In this document: positions 23,213 through 35,668 of the stretch, in pieces
How the letters are laid out: every line of letters begins with the position of its first letter
How positions within the stretch are numbered: position 1 is the stretch's first letter
Position numbers and translations under genes: made by a program
DNA from: Megaleporinus macrocephalus
Taxonomy: Eukaryota > Chordata > Actinopteri > Characiformes > Anostomidae
Reading direction: 5' to 3'
DNA: 64,000 nt
Assembly: GCA_021613375.1 (NCBI GenBank)
Contig: CM038716.1
Span: 9,302,766-9,366,765, forward strand
The notes under the pieces: model-generated
What the model saw: the letters and a program-made list of their open reading frames with translations, nothing else
Database searches by the model: none
Told to the model about the DNA's origin: nothing

Positions 23213-23302
23213 AAGTAGTTATGAAATCAGTACTTTTACACGTTTACTGGAGTAAAAAGCTTGAGTTGATACTTCAACTTCTACAGAAGTAGTTTAAATA
23301 CA

Positions 23303-23771
23303 TTCTGAGCTCTCACTGGTCGACCCAGTCAGAGTTTAGAACCGATACTGATTTCTGATTGACAGGTTTGGTGGGTTTGGACGGGTCGCGTCCCCTGATG
23401 TTCTGAATGGTGTGTGTTTGTGGAAATAAGGGTTTGTACTGATCTCTGGTCAGCGCAGTCTGTCTGGGACGCGGTAATAATTCATTGTTTCACGAGAACC
23501 CAGCGGTTCACCGACGCTAAATCAAAAGAGTGATGAGCGTCCAGACGAGAGACGAGGACACATACGGACACCCACGTCCACACAAACACCCCCCACACAA
23601 ATAAAGAGGGGCCGCCGTTAATGAGGCTCCCAGGCCTATTGATGTCTGGCTGAGTCAGAGATGGACCTGGACCTTCCTGCTCCAGACATCCTTCTTTCTC
23701 TTCCTCCTCCCTGTCCTCCTCTCTCTCCTTCATTCAAACCTCTTCTCTGCTCATTTCTCACATCCGTCTCT
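23303..23771. other. unique spacer between inverted 39-bp arrays
   Basis: Non-repetitive, fairly CpG-rich DNA ending in a C/T-rich stretch. A minus-strand 83-codon frame at 23482-23733 has no recognisable family. This spacer and the arm remnant separate the two inverted arrays. Confidence 0.35.
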
Positions 23772-26396
23772 TCATTTCTTTATCACCACCAACACTGTTC
23801 CTTCATCCCTTCATTCCTTTATCATCACCAACACTGTTCCTTCATCCCTTCATTCCTTTATCATCATCATGAACACTGTTCCTTCATCCCTTTATTCCTT
23901 TATCATCACCAACACTGTTCCTTCATCCCTTCATTCCTTTATCATCATCACCAACACTGTTCCTTCATCCCTTCATTCCTTTATCATCATCATGAACACT
24001 GTTCCTTCATCCCTTCATTCCTTTATCATCATCAACACTGTTCTTTCATCCTTTCATTCCTTTATCACCACCAACACTGTTCCTTCATCCCTTCATTCCT
24101 TTATCATCACCAACACTGTTCCTTCATCCCTTTATCATCACCAACACTGTTCCTTCATCCCTTCATTCCGTTATCATCACCAACACTGTTCCTTCATCCC
24201 TTCATTCCTTTATCATCACCAACACCGTTCCTTCATCCCTTCATTCCTTTATCATCATCATGAACACTGTTCCTTCATCCCTTCATTCCTTTATCATCAT
24301 CAACACTGTTCCTTCATCCTTTCATTCCTTTATCATCATCAACACTGTTCCTTCAAACTTTCATTCCTTTATCACCACCAACACTGTTCCTTCATCCCTT
24401 CATTCCTTTATCATCATCAACACTGTTCCTTCATCCCTTCATTCCTTTATCATCACCAACATTGTTCCTTCGTCTCATTATTCCTTTATCATCACCAACA
24501 TTGTTCCTTCGTCTCATTATTCCTTTATCATCACCAACACTGTTCCTTCATCCCTTCATTCCTTTATCATCACCAACACTGTTCCTTCATCCCTTCATTC
24601 CTTTATCATCACCAACATTGTTCCTTCGTCTCATTATTCCTTTATCATCACCAACACTGTTCCTTCATCCCTTCATTCCTTTTTAATCGCCAACACTGTT
24701 CCTTCATCCCTTCATTCCTTTATCATCACCAACACTGTTCCTTCATCCCTTTATCATCACCAACACTGTTCCTTCATCCCTTCATTCCTTTATCATCATC
24801 AACACTGTTCCTTCATCCTTTCATTCCTTTATCATCATCAACACTGTTCCTTCATACTTTCATTCCTTTATCACCACCAACACTGTTCCTTCATCCCTTT
24901 ATCATCACCAACACTGTTCCTTCATCCCTTCATTCCGTTATCATCACCAACACTGTTCCTTCATCCCTTCATTCCTTTATCATCACCAACACCGTTCCTT
25001 CATCCCTTCATTCCTTTATCATCATCATGAACACTGTTCCTTCATCCCTTCATTCCTTTATCATCATCAACACTGTTCCTTCATCCTTTCATTCCTTTAT
25101 CATCATCAACACTGTTCCTTCATCCCTTCATTCCTTTATCATCACCAACACCGTTCCTTCATCCCTTCATTCCTTTATCATCATCATGAACACTGTTCCT
25201 TCATCCCTTCATTCCTTTATCATCATCATGAACACTGTTCCTTCATCCCTTCATTCCTTTATCATCACCAACACTGTTCCTTCATCCCTTCATTCCTTTA
25301 TCATCACCAACACTGTTCCTTCATCCCTTCATTCCTTTATCATCATCATCATCAACACTGTTCCTTCATCCCTTCATTCCTTTATCATCATCATCAACAC
25401 TGTTCCTTCATCCCTTCATTCCTTTATCATCATCAACACTGTTCCTTCATCCTTTCATTCCTTTATCATCATCAACACTGTTCCCTCATCCCTTCATTCC
25501 TTTATCATCAACACTGTTCCTTCATCCTTTCATTCCTTTATCATCACCAACACTGTTCCTTCATCCCTTTATTCCTTCATTTATTAACACTGTTCCTTCA
25601 TCCCTTCATTCTGTTATCATCACCAACACTATTCCTTCATCCCTTCATTCCTTTATCATCACCAACACTGTTCCTTCATCCCTTCATTCCTTTATCATCA
25701 TCATGAACACTGTTCCTTCATCCCTTCATTCCTTTATCATCATCAACACTGTTCCTTCATCCTTTCATTCCTTTATCATCATCAACACTGTTCCTTCATC
25801 CCTTCATTCCTTTATCATCACCAACACCGTTCCTTCATCCCTTCATTCCTTTATCATCATCATGAACACTGTTCCTTCATCCCTTCATTCCTTTATCATC
25901 ATCATGAACACTGTTCCTTCATCCCTTCATTCCTTTATCATCACCAACACTGTTCCTTCATCCCTTCATTCCTTTATCATCATCAACACTGTTCCTTCAT
26001 CCCTTCATTCCTTTATCATCACCAACACTGTTCCTTCATCCCTTCATTCCTTTATCATCATCATCATCAACACTGTTCCTTCATCCCTTCATTCCTTTAT
26101 CATCATCATCAACACTGTTCCTTCATCCCTTCATTCCTTTATCATCATCAACACTGTTCCTTCATCCTTTCATTCCTTTATCATCACCAACATTGTTCCT
26201 TCATCCCTTCATTCCTTTATCATCATCAACACTGTTCCTTCATCCCTTCATTCCTTTATCATCAACACTGTTCCTTCATCCTTTCATTCCTTTATCATCA
26301 CAAACACTGTTCCTTCATCCCTTTATTCCTTCATTTATTAACACTGTTCCTTCATCCCTTCATTCCTTTATTATCACCAACACTGTTCCTTCATCC
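23772..26396. repeat. 39-bp minisatellite, inverted array (about 67 units)
   Basis: Units read tttatcatcaccaacactgt / tccttcatcccttcattcc, the reverse complement of the array at 19841-23180. Many units gain or lose ATC triplets. A long block is duplicated: the order of variants in 25027-25590 is repeated in 25703-26341, with about two extra units. Plus-strand frames of 200-572 codons are repeat translations. Confidence 0.97.
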
Positions 26397-26904
26397 ATAT
26401 TGACTAACCCAGTCTGTGTCCACCAAATCAGAACACTGAGTGAGTTTTCTCATGTTCTCATGAAGTATTTGTCCAGTAAACGTTTCTAACGATGCTATAT
26501 TTGCTGCATGTTAATGGGAGTGTGAGCTTTTACATGTTAATGAGAACCTTTATGAAAGTTCTATCAGCTTGAAGGAGCATTGTCCTGGCTTTCTAATCAC
26601 CCGCTAATTAGCCAAATACTGCGTGACCCATCGACTGTTAATTAGCTGAAGCCAGGCTCCTTTTAGCTTGCTCATTTACAGCAATTTCATTGGTCCACTG
26701 TGGCTGCTGTGTCTGTAATCTCACTGCAGCCCTACCTTGGCCCGACCACTAGGGACGTACAATTAATTGGAAGTTAATTGGAAATTGAATCAGAGGTTTG
26801 GCTTATGCGATTAGACATCAGTAAATGCTGAGATGAATGTCTGGCAATGTCTAAGTGCTTCTGATTTGCATAGCCATAGCCATCAACCAATTATTATTAT
26901 AAGC
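26397..26904. other. unique island with homeodomain and octamer motifs
   Basis: Unique DNA with several TAATTA/TTAATT cores (gctaattagcc, gttaattagctg, caattaattgg) and an octamer ATTTGCAT at 26864-26871. This texture is common in conserved developmental enhancers. No coding exon seen. Confidence 0.35.
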
Positions 26905-27213
26905 CACATTTATGTATTAGAAATGCAGCTCAGAGTGCTTTACAATACAAAATAAAGGAGGAAGATGAAAATATCAATTAGAAGAGGTTTAAATGAAAAT
27001 ACATAAATTAAAAGTATAAAGAAAAATGCAAACAAGTAAAACAATTAAAGTAATTTTCCAGTGAAAGGGGTCAGAACTAGGCAGATGGTTGTGGATAAAA
27101 TAAAGCAAAGAATTTTATTTTTATTACAAAAAGGATGTCCAAACTTGGTAATCAGGCAAAGGTCAATACTTCAAAATGATGAAGAATATGCAAAAAAGGA
27201 CACTGAAAATAAA
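26905..27213. other. A-rich sequence with possible retroelement remnant
   Basis: cagctcagagtgctttacaa followed by an A-rich stretch resembles fish LINE-associated sequence, from memory only. No gene seen. Confidence 0.3.
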
Positions 27214-27267
<54 letters not shown>

Positions 27268-27268
27268 T
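27214..27268. repeat. (TTA)n microsatellite
   Basis: About 18 trinucleotide units. Confidence 0.95.
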
Positions 27269-27606
27269 ATTCTGATATTGCTGCTATGTACAATATCACT
27301 AAGTCACTTTAAATAGATATATCTTCGTAGATAACCTGTCTATGCAAAACATTCTACATATGTCCTCCTGTATATCTTGTGTATGTTTTGTATAGTTCTT
27401 TATATATTTCAGTTATTACTAAATGTATATATTCTAGTCTATTTTTACTTCATTATTGTCTATTTATTGTACGTTTTCACTGTTTTTACTACACATATAT
27501 TGCTGCCCTGCTGTAGAGTTGTATCTGAGCCTCACCCCAAACATTTCAATGCATGTTATGTCCTGTCATGATGTGCAAATGACAAATAAACTTGAAACTT
27601 GAAACT
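27269..27606 (+). mobile_element. LINE 3'-end fragment
   Basis: T-rich 3'-UTR-like sequence (gtctatttattgtacg, cacatatattgctgccctgc) ending gcaaatgacaaataaacttg and a short direct repeat (aaacttg)n. This is how Rex1/L2-type LINEs of fish end. The coding part is absent. Confidence 0.62.
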
Positions 27607-27779
27607 CACTTAGTAACACTGTAGCAATACTTTGCAACAAGGGTACAAATAGAGGCAGTCTTTATAGGGTGCTTGATGAGACTAGTATTCTGGTGACCAG
27701 CCAGGAGAACATTGAGCGATTGGTGGATTCAGCAGGAATGAGAGTCACGTGATCACCTGGAGGATTCTGGGGCTTGAGT

Positions 27780-28289
27780 CAGTGTCTGGTTGTCATTGAG
27801 CTGGGGACTTCACATTGCAATGGTGAAGTGTAAGTGTCCATGAGCTGCAGACAGTGGATTTTCAGTAGCCAAATGTTGAGGACGTCACCCTGCAGCAGTG
27901 GAGTTTGATTGTCTTTGAACTGGAAGCTTACACGGCAACAGTGAAGTTTGAGTGTCTAAGAGCTGCAGACTTTGCACTGGATGGTGCCGTTTTAGTGGCC
28001 CTGAACTGGGAAATTTGCACTGTAACCGTGGAGTTAGAGTACACGTGAGTTGGGTGACTATGCACAGCAACAGTAGAGTTTAATTGTCTTCGAGCTGGGG
28101 ACCTTACACTGTAACAGTGGTGTTTCAGTAGCCAACAAGTGGGGGCCTTCACACTGCGACAGTGAACTTTGAGTGTCCATGATCTGGGTGACCATGCCCT
28201 GCGACAGTAGAGTTGGAGTGTCCACAAGCTGGGGACTTCACACTGCAACAATACAGTTTGAATGTCGATGAGCTGCATACAGTGGACTC
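27780..28289. repeat. degenerate border of the 45-bp array
   Basis: Recognisable but divergent units such as gagctggggacttcacactg and gcaacagtggagtttgagtg alternate with ctgcagacagtgga. The period is uneven (about 45-60 bp). They grade into the homogeneous array at 28290, which they appear to precede in age. Confidence 0.75.
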
Positions 28290-30750
28290 GCACTGGACAG
28301 TGGAGATAGAGTAGAGATTAGCTGGGTGATAATACACTGCAACAGTGGAGATAGAGTAGAGATTAGCTGGGTGGCCACGCACCGCAACAGTGGAGACAGA
28401 GTAGAGATTAGCTGGGTGATAATGCACTGCAACAGTGGAGATAGAGTAGAGATTAGCTGGGTGATAATGCACTGCAACAGTGGAGATAGAGTAGAGATTA
28501 GCTGGGTGATAATGCACTGCAACAGTGGAGATAGAGTAGAGATTAGCTGGGTGATATTGCACTGCAACAGTGGAGATAGAGTAGAGATTAGCTGGGTGAT
28601 AATGCACTGCAACAGTGGAGATAGAGTAGAGATTAGCTGGGTGACTATGCACTCCAACAGTGGAGATAGAGTAGAGATTAGCTGGGTGATATTGCACTGC
28701 AACAGTGGAGATAGAGTAGAGATTAGCTGGGTGACTATGCACTGCAGCAGTGGAGATAGAGTAGAGATTAGCTGGGTGACTATGCACTGCAGCAGTGGAG
28801 ATAGAGTAGAGATTAGCTGGGTGACTATGCACTGCAGCAGTGGAGATAGAGTAGAGATTAGCTGGGTGATAATGCACTGCAGCAGTGGAGATAGAGTAGA
28901 GATTAGCTGGGTGATAATGCACTGCAACAGTGGAGATAGAGTAGAGATTAGCTGGGTGACTATGCACTGCAGCAGTGGAGATAGAGTAGAGATTAGCTGG
29001 GTGACTATGCACTGCAGCAGTGGTGATAGAGTAGAGATTAGCTGGGTGATAATGCACTGCAACAGTGGAGATAGAGTAGAGATTAGCTGGGTGACTATGC
29101 ACTCCAACAGTGGAGATAGAGTAGAGATTAGCTGGGTGATAATGCACTGCAACAGTGGAGATAGAGTAGAGATTAGCTGGGTGATAATACACTGCAACAG
29201 TGGAGATAGAGTAGAGATTAGCTGGGTGATAATGCACTGCAACAGTGGAGATAGAGTAGAGATTAGCTGGGTGATAATGCACTGCAACAGTGGAGATAGA
29301 GTAGAGATTAGCTGGGTGATAATGCACTGCAACAGTGGAGATAGAGTAGAGATTAGCTGGGTGATAATGCACTGCAACAGTGGAGATAGAGTAGAGATTA
29401 GCTGGGTGACTATGCACTGCAGCAGTGGAGATAGAGTAGAGATTAGCTGGGTGATAATGCACTCCAACAGTGGTGATAGAGTAGAGATTAGCTGGGTGAT
29501 AATGCACTGCAACAGTGGAGATAGAGTAGAGATTAGCTGGGTGACTATGCACTGCAACAGTGGAGATAGAGTAGAGATTAGCTGGGTGATAATGCACTCC
29601 AACAGTGGAGATAGAGTAGAGATTAGCTGGGTGATAATGCACTCCAACAGTGGAGATACAGTAGAGATTAGTTGGGTGATAATGCACTGCAACAGTGGAG
29701 ATAGAGTAGAGATTAGCTGGGTGATAATGCACTGCAACAGTGGAGATAGAGTAGAGATTAGCTGGGTGATAATGCACTGCAACAGTGGAGATAGAGTAGA
29801 GATTAGCTGGGTGATAATGCACTGCAACAGTGGAGATAGAGTAGAGATTAGCTGGGTGATATTGCACTGCAACAGTGGAGATAGAGTAGAGATTAGCTGG
29901 GTGGCCACGCACCGCAACAGTGGAGACAGAGTAGAGATTAGCTGGGTGATATTGCACTGCAACAGTGGAGATACAGTAGAGATTAGTTGGGTGATAATGC
30001 ACTGCAACAGTGGAGATACAGTAGAGATTAGTTGGGTGATAATGCACTGCAACAGTGGAGATACAGTAGAGATTAGTTGGGTGATAATGCACTGCAACAG
30101 TGGAGATAGAGTAGAGATTAGTTGGGTGATAATACACTGCAACAGTGGAGATAGAGTAGAGATTAGTTGGGTGATAATGCACTGCAACAGTGGAGATAGA
30201 GTAGAGATTAGCTGGGTGATAATACACTGCAACAGTGGAGATAGAGTAGAGATTAGTTGGGTGATAATACACTGCAACAGTGGAGATAGAGTAGAGATTA
30301 GCTGGGTGATAATGCACTGCAACAGTGGAGATACAGTAGAGATTAGTTGGGTGATAATGCACTGCAACAGTGGAGATAGAGTAGAGATTAGCTGGGTGAT
30401 AATGCACTGCAACAGTGGTGATAGAGTAGAGATTAGTTGGGTGATAATGCACTGCAACAGTGGAGATAGAGTAGAGATTAGCTGGGTGATAATACACTGC
30501 AACAGTGGAGATAGAGTAGAGATTAGTTGGGTGATAATACACTGCAACAGTGGAGATAGAGTAGAGATTAGCTGGGTGATAATGCACTGCAACAGTGGTG
30601 ATAGAGTAGAGATTAGCTGGGTGATAATGCACTCCAACAGTGGAGATAGAGTAGAGATTAGCTGGGTGATAATGCACTGCAACAGTGGAGATAGAGTAGA
30701 GATTAGCTGGGTGACTATGCACTGCAACAGTGGAGATACAGTAGAGATCA
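28290..30750. repeat. 45-bp minisatellite, homogeneous core (about 54 units)
   Basis: Unit gctgggtgataatgcactgc / aacagtggagatagagtaga / gatta. A rare variant (gtggccacgcaccgcaac with gagacagag) occurs at 28371 and 29901, exactly 1530 bp or 34 units apart, indicating block duplication. Because 45 is a multiple of three and several frames lack stops, frames of 842-857 codons are open on both strands. They contain no start context, splice sites or recognisable domains and are not genes. Confidence 0.97.
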
Positions 30751-30860
30751 AGTGTGTAGACTTCACACTTGACAGTGGAGTTAGAGTAGCTGGAAGCTGG
30801 GTGACCAGTTGGAGTAGACGTGAGAAGCCACAGACCTCATACTGTGATAGCTGTGTTTGA

Positions 30861-31763
30861 TTGGGCTACAAGCCCGAAACCTTTCAGTGGAGTTTCGTCT
30901 TGCCAGACCAGGAACTCTGTGTGTGTGTGTTTTATATTAAACATATTTTTATTATTACGTCCCCCAAAACAGCTTCTGGATGAATAAATGGGCAGATGGG
31001 TTGACAGAATGGATTGCTTGATGGCTTGGTCGATTATGGAACTGACTAATGGATGAACGGATGGATGGTTTCTTTATTTAAAGACAGAGTTAAGTATAGA
31101 TTTGTGCATTTCTCAGCATCTGAGCCTCCTTATCTCAAAGCTCAGCCTCCAATCTGATGTCAGACTCGGACCTGTCTATTTACATATTAGCTGATCAGTC
31201 TAAGAGGCTTCATTCAAATTCCGACAACTTCCTCAGCCCCTCTCTACGCTCTTCCTGTTGGGGATATATTTAGTGGGCTTTCATGAGGACGTGCTAGAGA
31301 GGCCGCTACGGCGGCTTTCTGCTGTATCCTGACGTAAGCCGCAGCTGTCAGGGGTTTTGTGCGCCGCTCCTCAGCTCCGCTGGTGCACTGCGTGAGTATG
31401 CCTGTTCAGCTCCAAACAGTTTAGGAACGAAATCTGCATTAAGCTTCGAGTGCTTTCGTCAAGTCATTTATTCAGCGTAGCGAAGCAGTAGTGAGTGTTT
31501 GAGAGAGACAGCCATGCACAGCCATGACTTTTGGGAGAGATTAGGGGAGAATCACATTTTGACAACAAATTTTCTACCATAAATGCTAAATGAGGGGGTC
31601 GGTTAGTGATGGAATACACACAAAACCATGGACGCTGTTAGCGGTGGGCCTTTGTGGATATTTATTAAAACAATAGACCACTAAAGTCATGTATCATTCT
31701 GTAGTCTATTCTAGTTAGACCATTATTTGAAACTCAGGGTATTTATTTATAGCAAAAATAAAT
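30861..31763. other. unique sequence, conserved-element-like near 31100-31400
   Basis: Unique DNA with no gene recognised. From 31080 to 31400 it has mixed composition, becoming CpG-richer (gaggccgctacggcggc, acgtaagccgcagctg). Confidence 0.3.
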
Positions 31764-31786
31764 AGTGTCCACAAACTTTTGGCCAC
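31764..31786. mobile_element. Tc1/mariner terminal fragment
   Basis: gtgtccacaaacttttggcc resembles the outer end of a widespread fish Tc1-like element. Only the terminus is present. Confidence 0.5.
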
Positions 31787-31905
31787 GAAAAGTAAGTAAT
31801 TGTTTGTGATTAGCTGGATTTCTGCATTTATTACTAATAAAATGTGGTCTGATTTTTATCTAAGTCACAATAATAGACAAACACAATATAACTTAACTAA
31901 TAACA

Positions 31906-31908
<3 letters not shown>

Positions 31909-31943
<35 letters not shown>

Positions 31944-32332
31944 TGTAGTCTATGTTATGCCCCTACTTGTAATTCCAGGTCTAAGCCAAATTTCTGCTGA
32001 TGCATAGTTTGTGTTGGTTGTAACTAAACCAAAAACACATACACACAAAATATAACTAAACCAATAACACACACACACAATCTAACTAAATCAATAAAAC
32101 ACACACATACACACAATGTAACTAAACTAATAACACACACACACACACACAATCGAACTAAACCAATGACACACACAATCTAACAGAACTAATAACACAC
32201 ACACAATCTAACTAAACTAATAACAAACACACACAATCTAAATAAAGTAATAACACACACACAATCTAACTAAACTAATAACACACATACAATGTAACTA
32301 AACTAATAACACACACACAATCTAACTAAACT

Positions 32333-32380
<48 letters not shown>

Positions 32381-32584
32381 TAACCTAACTAATAACACAT
32401 ACACAGTCTAACTAAACTAATAACACACACACACACACACACACAATCTAACTAAACTAATAACACACACACACAATCTAACTAAACTAATAACACACAC
32501 ACACAATCTAACTAAACTAATAACACACACACACACACACACAATCTAACCTAACTAATAACATACGCAATCTAACTAAACTAT

Positions 32585-32624
<40 letters not shown>

Positions 32625-32910
32625 TAACTAAACTAATAATACATACACACACAATCTAACTAAACTATAAACACACACACACACAATCTAACTAAAGTAA
32701 TACCACACACATACACACACAATCTAACTAAACTAATAACACACACACACACACACAATCTAACTAAACTAATAACACATACACACACAATCTAACTAAA
32801 CTATAAACACACACACACACAATCTAACTAAAGTAATACCACACACATACACACACAATCTAACTAAACTAATAACACACACACACACACACACACAATC
32901 TAACTAAACT

Positions 32911-32941
<31 letters not shown>

Positions 32942-33266
32942 ATCTAACTAAACTAATAACACATACACACACAATCTAACTAAACTATAAACACACACAC
33001 ACACAATCTAACTAAAGTAATACCACACACATACACACACAATCTAACTAAACTAATAACACACACACACACACACACAATCTAACTAAACTAATAACAT
33101 ATACACACACAATCTAACTAAACTATAAACACACACACACACACACACAATCTAACTAAACTAATAACACATACACACAATCTAACTAAAGTAATAACAC
33201 ACACATACACACACAATCTAACTAAACTAATAACACACACACACACACACACAATCTAACTAAACT

Positions 33267-33297
<31 letters not shown>

Positions 33298-33298
33298 G
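31909..33298. repeat. (CA)n / aatctaactaaactaataac composite array
   Basis: CA runs of variable length alternate with the 20-bp block aatctaactaaactaataac and variants (actataaac, aagtaatacc). Blocks recur in sets: the aaagtaatacc variant occurs near 32691, 32827 and 33011. A short non-repeat gap lies at 31941-32035. Confidence 0.95.
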
Positions 33299-33662
33299 TG
33301 GTGGTTTTCATGTCTGGTATTGAAGACAGTGTGTAGCGTCCATGGCAGTAGAGAGTGAGCTGATATTAGAGTGTGTCTGTGACTGTGTGTGAAGAGTGAG
33401 ATCTAGTGAGAACTTCAGCCTAATTAATCCACTCACTCCGTTTCTGGAGTTTTGGAGACTCACGCGAATACGCAGGAAAGAGATTTGCAAGCTTTCATGT
33501 AAGCCTCTTTTCCTCTTTTTCTTTGTTCACTCTCACTTTATCTCCATTCCTTTCTCTTCTTCTTCTCTCTTATTCTGCTATCACTTTCTCTCTAAAACCC
33601 CTTCCTCTTTTCAGCTGCCGCCTTACCGTCACTTCTTTTCTTGTCAAGTGATTTACTGAGGT
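33299..33662. other. unique sequence between CA and TG arrays
   Basis: No repeat, then C/T-rich DNA. Open frames of 60-87 codons on both strands lack family or splice support. Confidence 0.3.
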
Positions 33663-34503
33663 TTTGTGTGTGTGTGTATATGTGTGTATATATTTGTGTG
33701 TGTGTATATCTGTGTGTGTGTGCGGGTGTGTGAGTGTTTGAGTGTGTATGTATGTGTACCTCTGTGTGTGTGTGTGTGTGTATATGTGTTTGTCTGTGTA
33801 TGTGTGAGTGTATGTATATGTGTATGTATGTGTGTGTGTGTGTATATGTGTTTGTCTGTGTATGTGTGAGTGTATGTATATGTGTATGTATGTGTGTGTG
33901 TGTGTATATGTGTTTGTCTGTGTATGTGTGAGTGTATGTATATGTGTATGTATGTGTGTGTGTGTATATGTGTTTGTCTGTGTATGTGTGAGTGTATGTA
34001 TATGTGTATGTATGTGTGTGTGTTTGCATGTCTGTGAGTGTTTGAGTGTGTGTGTATGTGTATATCTGTGTGTGTGTGTGAGAGAGAGAGAGTGTGTGTG
34101 TGTATATGTGTTTGTCTGTGTGTGTGAGTGTATGTATATGTGTATGTATGTGAGAGAGAGTGTGTGTATATGTGTTTGTCTGTGTGTGTGTATGTTTTTG
34201 TGTGTGTGTGTGTTTGCCTGTGTGTGTGTATGTGTGTATATGTATTTGTGTGTATGTATGTGTGCGTGTATGTGTATATCTGTGTGTGTGCCCATGTGTG
34301 TTTGCCTGCGTGTGTGTGTGAGTGTTTGAGTGTGTGTGTATCTGTGTGTGTGTGTTTGTGTGCTTGCCTGTGTGTTTGTGAGTTTTATAGTGTGTGTGTG
34401 TGTGTGTGCATGTATTTGTACATCTGTGTATGTGTGTGTGTGTTTGCCTATGTGTGTGTTTGAGTGTGTGTGTATGTGTGTATTTGTGTGTGTGTTTGTG
34501 TGC
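33663..34503. repeat. TG-rich array with about 63-bp units
   Basis: TG dinucleotides interrupted in a regular way: the block tatatgtgtttgtctgtgta / tgtgtgagtgtatgtatatg recurs at about 33780, 33842, 33905 and 33965. Long frames on both strands (up to 323 codons) are artefacts of a repeat with few stops. Confidence 0.93.
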
Positions 34504-34793
34504 ACCACTTTTCCACAGATTTCTCATCACTTCTGCATAATTTAGTTGTCGACATGTAAACACAACCGTTGAGTGTGGTTCGATGTGAAATGGTTCAGTG
34601 TCGAGTCATTTGCTGAGGCTTTTCTTCACAGTGGTCATGATGGGAACCAGGCGTCACCAAGTCTACAACACAAATAGAGTTCACTATCAAACCCGCCAGC
34701 GAGCCTACGCGTGTCCCCTGAGTTTATATGAAATGTTGATGGTAAAGTCTGGAAGATGTTTTCTGTGGGGACTGTTTTGCCTCAGAGTGCTCT
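34504..34793. other. unique sequence
   Basis: No gene or repeat recognised before the first copy of the 155-bp module. Confidence 0.3.
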
Positions 34794-34948
34794 GCATGTG
34801 CCTCTCTGCTATATCAATCTTGTGAAAAATAGGTTTTAGATTAAAATCTTATTATAAATCTACTGTGATACAAAACCCTAGGCACCAAAAGACGAATCTG
34901 TGACCAGTTTATTTTAAAAACTTTCTATGAATATTGTTTAGATGCAAC
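34794..34948. repeat. 155-bp module, copy 1 of 3
   Basis: From gcatgtgcctctctgctata to atgcaacaca. Nearly identical to 35436-35590 and 35836-35988. TG-rich DNA follows each of the first two copies. Confidence 0.9.
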
Positions 34949-34959
34949 ACATATGTTTG

Positions 34960-34970
34960 TGAGTGTTTTA

Positions 34971-35008
<38 letters not shown>

Positions 35009-35435
35009 GAGTGAGTGTGTGTGTATTTGTATATCTGTGTGTGAGTGTGTGTTTGTCTGTGTGTGTGTGTGTGTGTGTATGTGTGTGTGTGTGCATGTGT
35101 GTATGTGTGTGTTTGCATGTGTGTGTTTGCGTGTGTGTGTGTTTGCCTGCGTGTGTGAGGGAGTGTGTGTGTATTTGTATATCTGTGTGTGAGTGTGTGT
35201 TGCCTGTGTGTGTGTGTGTGTGTTTGCCTGTGTGTGTGTGTATGTGTGTGTTTGAGTGTGTGTGCATGTGTGTATGTGTGTGTTTGCGTGTGTGTGTTTG
35301 CGTGTGTGTGTGTGTTTGCGCGTGTGTGTGTTTGCCTGCGTGTGTGTGTGAGTGTTTGAGTGTGTGTGTATCTGTGTGTGTGTTTGTGTGCTTGCCTGTG
35401 TGTTTGTGAGTGTTTTAGTGTGTTTTAGTGTGTGT
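34960..35435. repeat. TG-rich array between module copies 1 and 2
   Basis: TG dinucleotides with TTTG, TATG, GCG and GAG interruptions. All open frames here are low-complexity artefacts. Confidence 0.93.
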
Positions 35436-35590
35436 GCATGTGCCTCTCTGCTATATCAATCTTGTGAAAAATAGGTTTTAGATTAAAATTTTATTATAAA
35501 TCTACTGTGATACAAAATCCTAGGCACCAAAAGATGAATCTGTGACCAGTTTATTTTAAAAACTTTCTATTAATAGTGTTTAGATGCAAC
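35436..35590. repeat. 155-bp module, copy 2 of 3
   Basis: Same orientation and boundaries as copy 1. It is closer to copy 3 than to copy 1: copies 2 and 3 share aaaattttattataaat and ttctattaatagtg where copy 1 differs. Confidence 0.9.
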
Positions 35591-35599
35591 ACGTGTTTG

Positions 35600-35616
35600 T
35601 GAGTGTTTTAGTGGGT

Positions 35617-35668
<52 letters not shown>

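Larger units (their letters stand above)
16297..23302. mobile_element. foldback element with long inverted arms, containing nested insertions
   Basis: The left arm 16340-16790 matches, inverted, the right arm 18671-19037 plus 23213-23302. The inner arms are collinear for about 365 bp (for example aaagcttagtccgcaccaca against its complement). The outer part of the right arm was displaced by a 4.2-kb insertion. The loop holds a hAT fragment and a 36-bp minisatellite in both orientations. The sequence before the left arm, gtgtccaacgtgttcac followed by attactcaggtagaagta, resembles a hAT terminal motif known from fish. That assignment is from memory. Confidence 0.8.

Noticed and set aside
28238..30860. 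Open frames of 842, 844 and 857 codons on both strands
   Set aside because: They are translations of a 45-bp tandem repeat, a multiple of three without stops in several frames, and contain no domain, signal or splice structure.
33570..35409. His/Thr-rich and Cys/Val-rich open frames up to 323 codons (metallothionein- or keratin-like at a glance)
   Set aside because: They are (CA)n/(TG)n translations with no conserved cysteine spacing.
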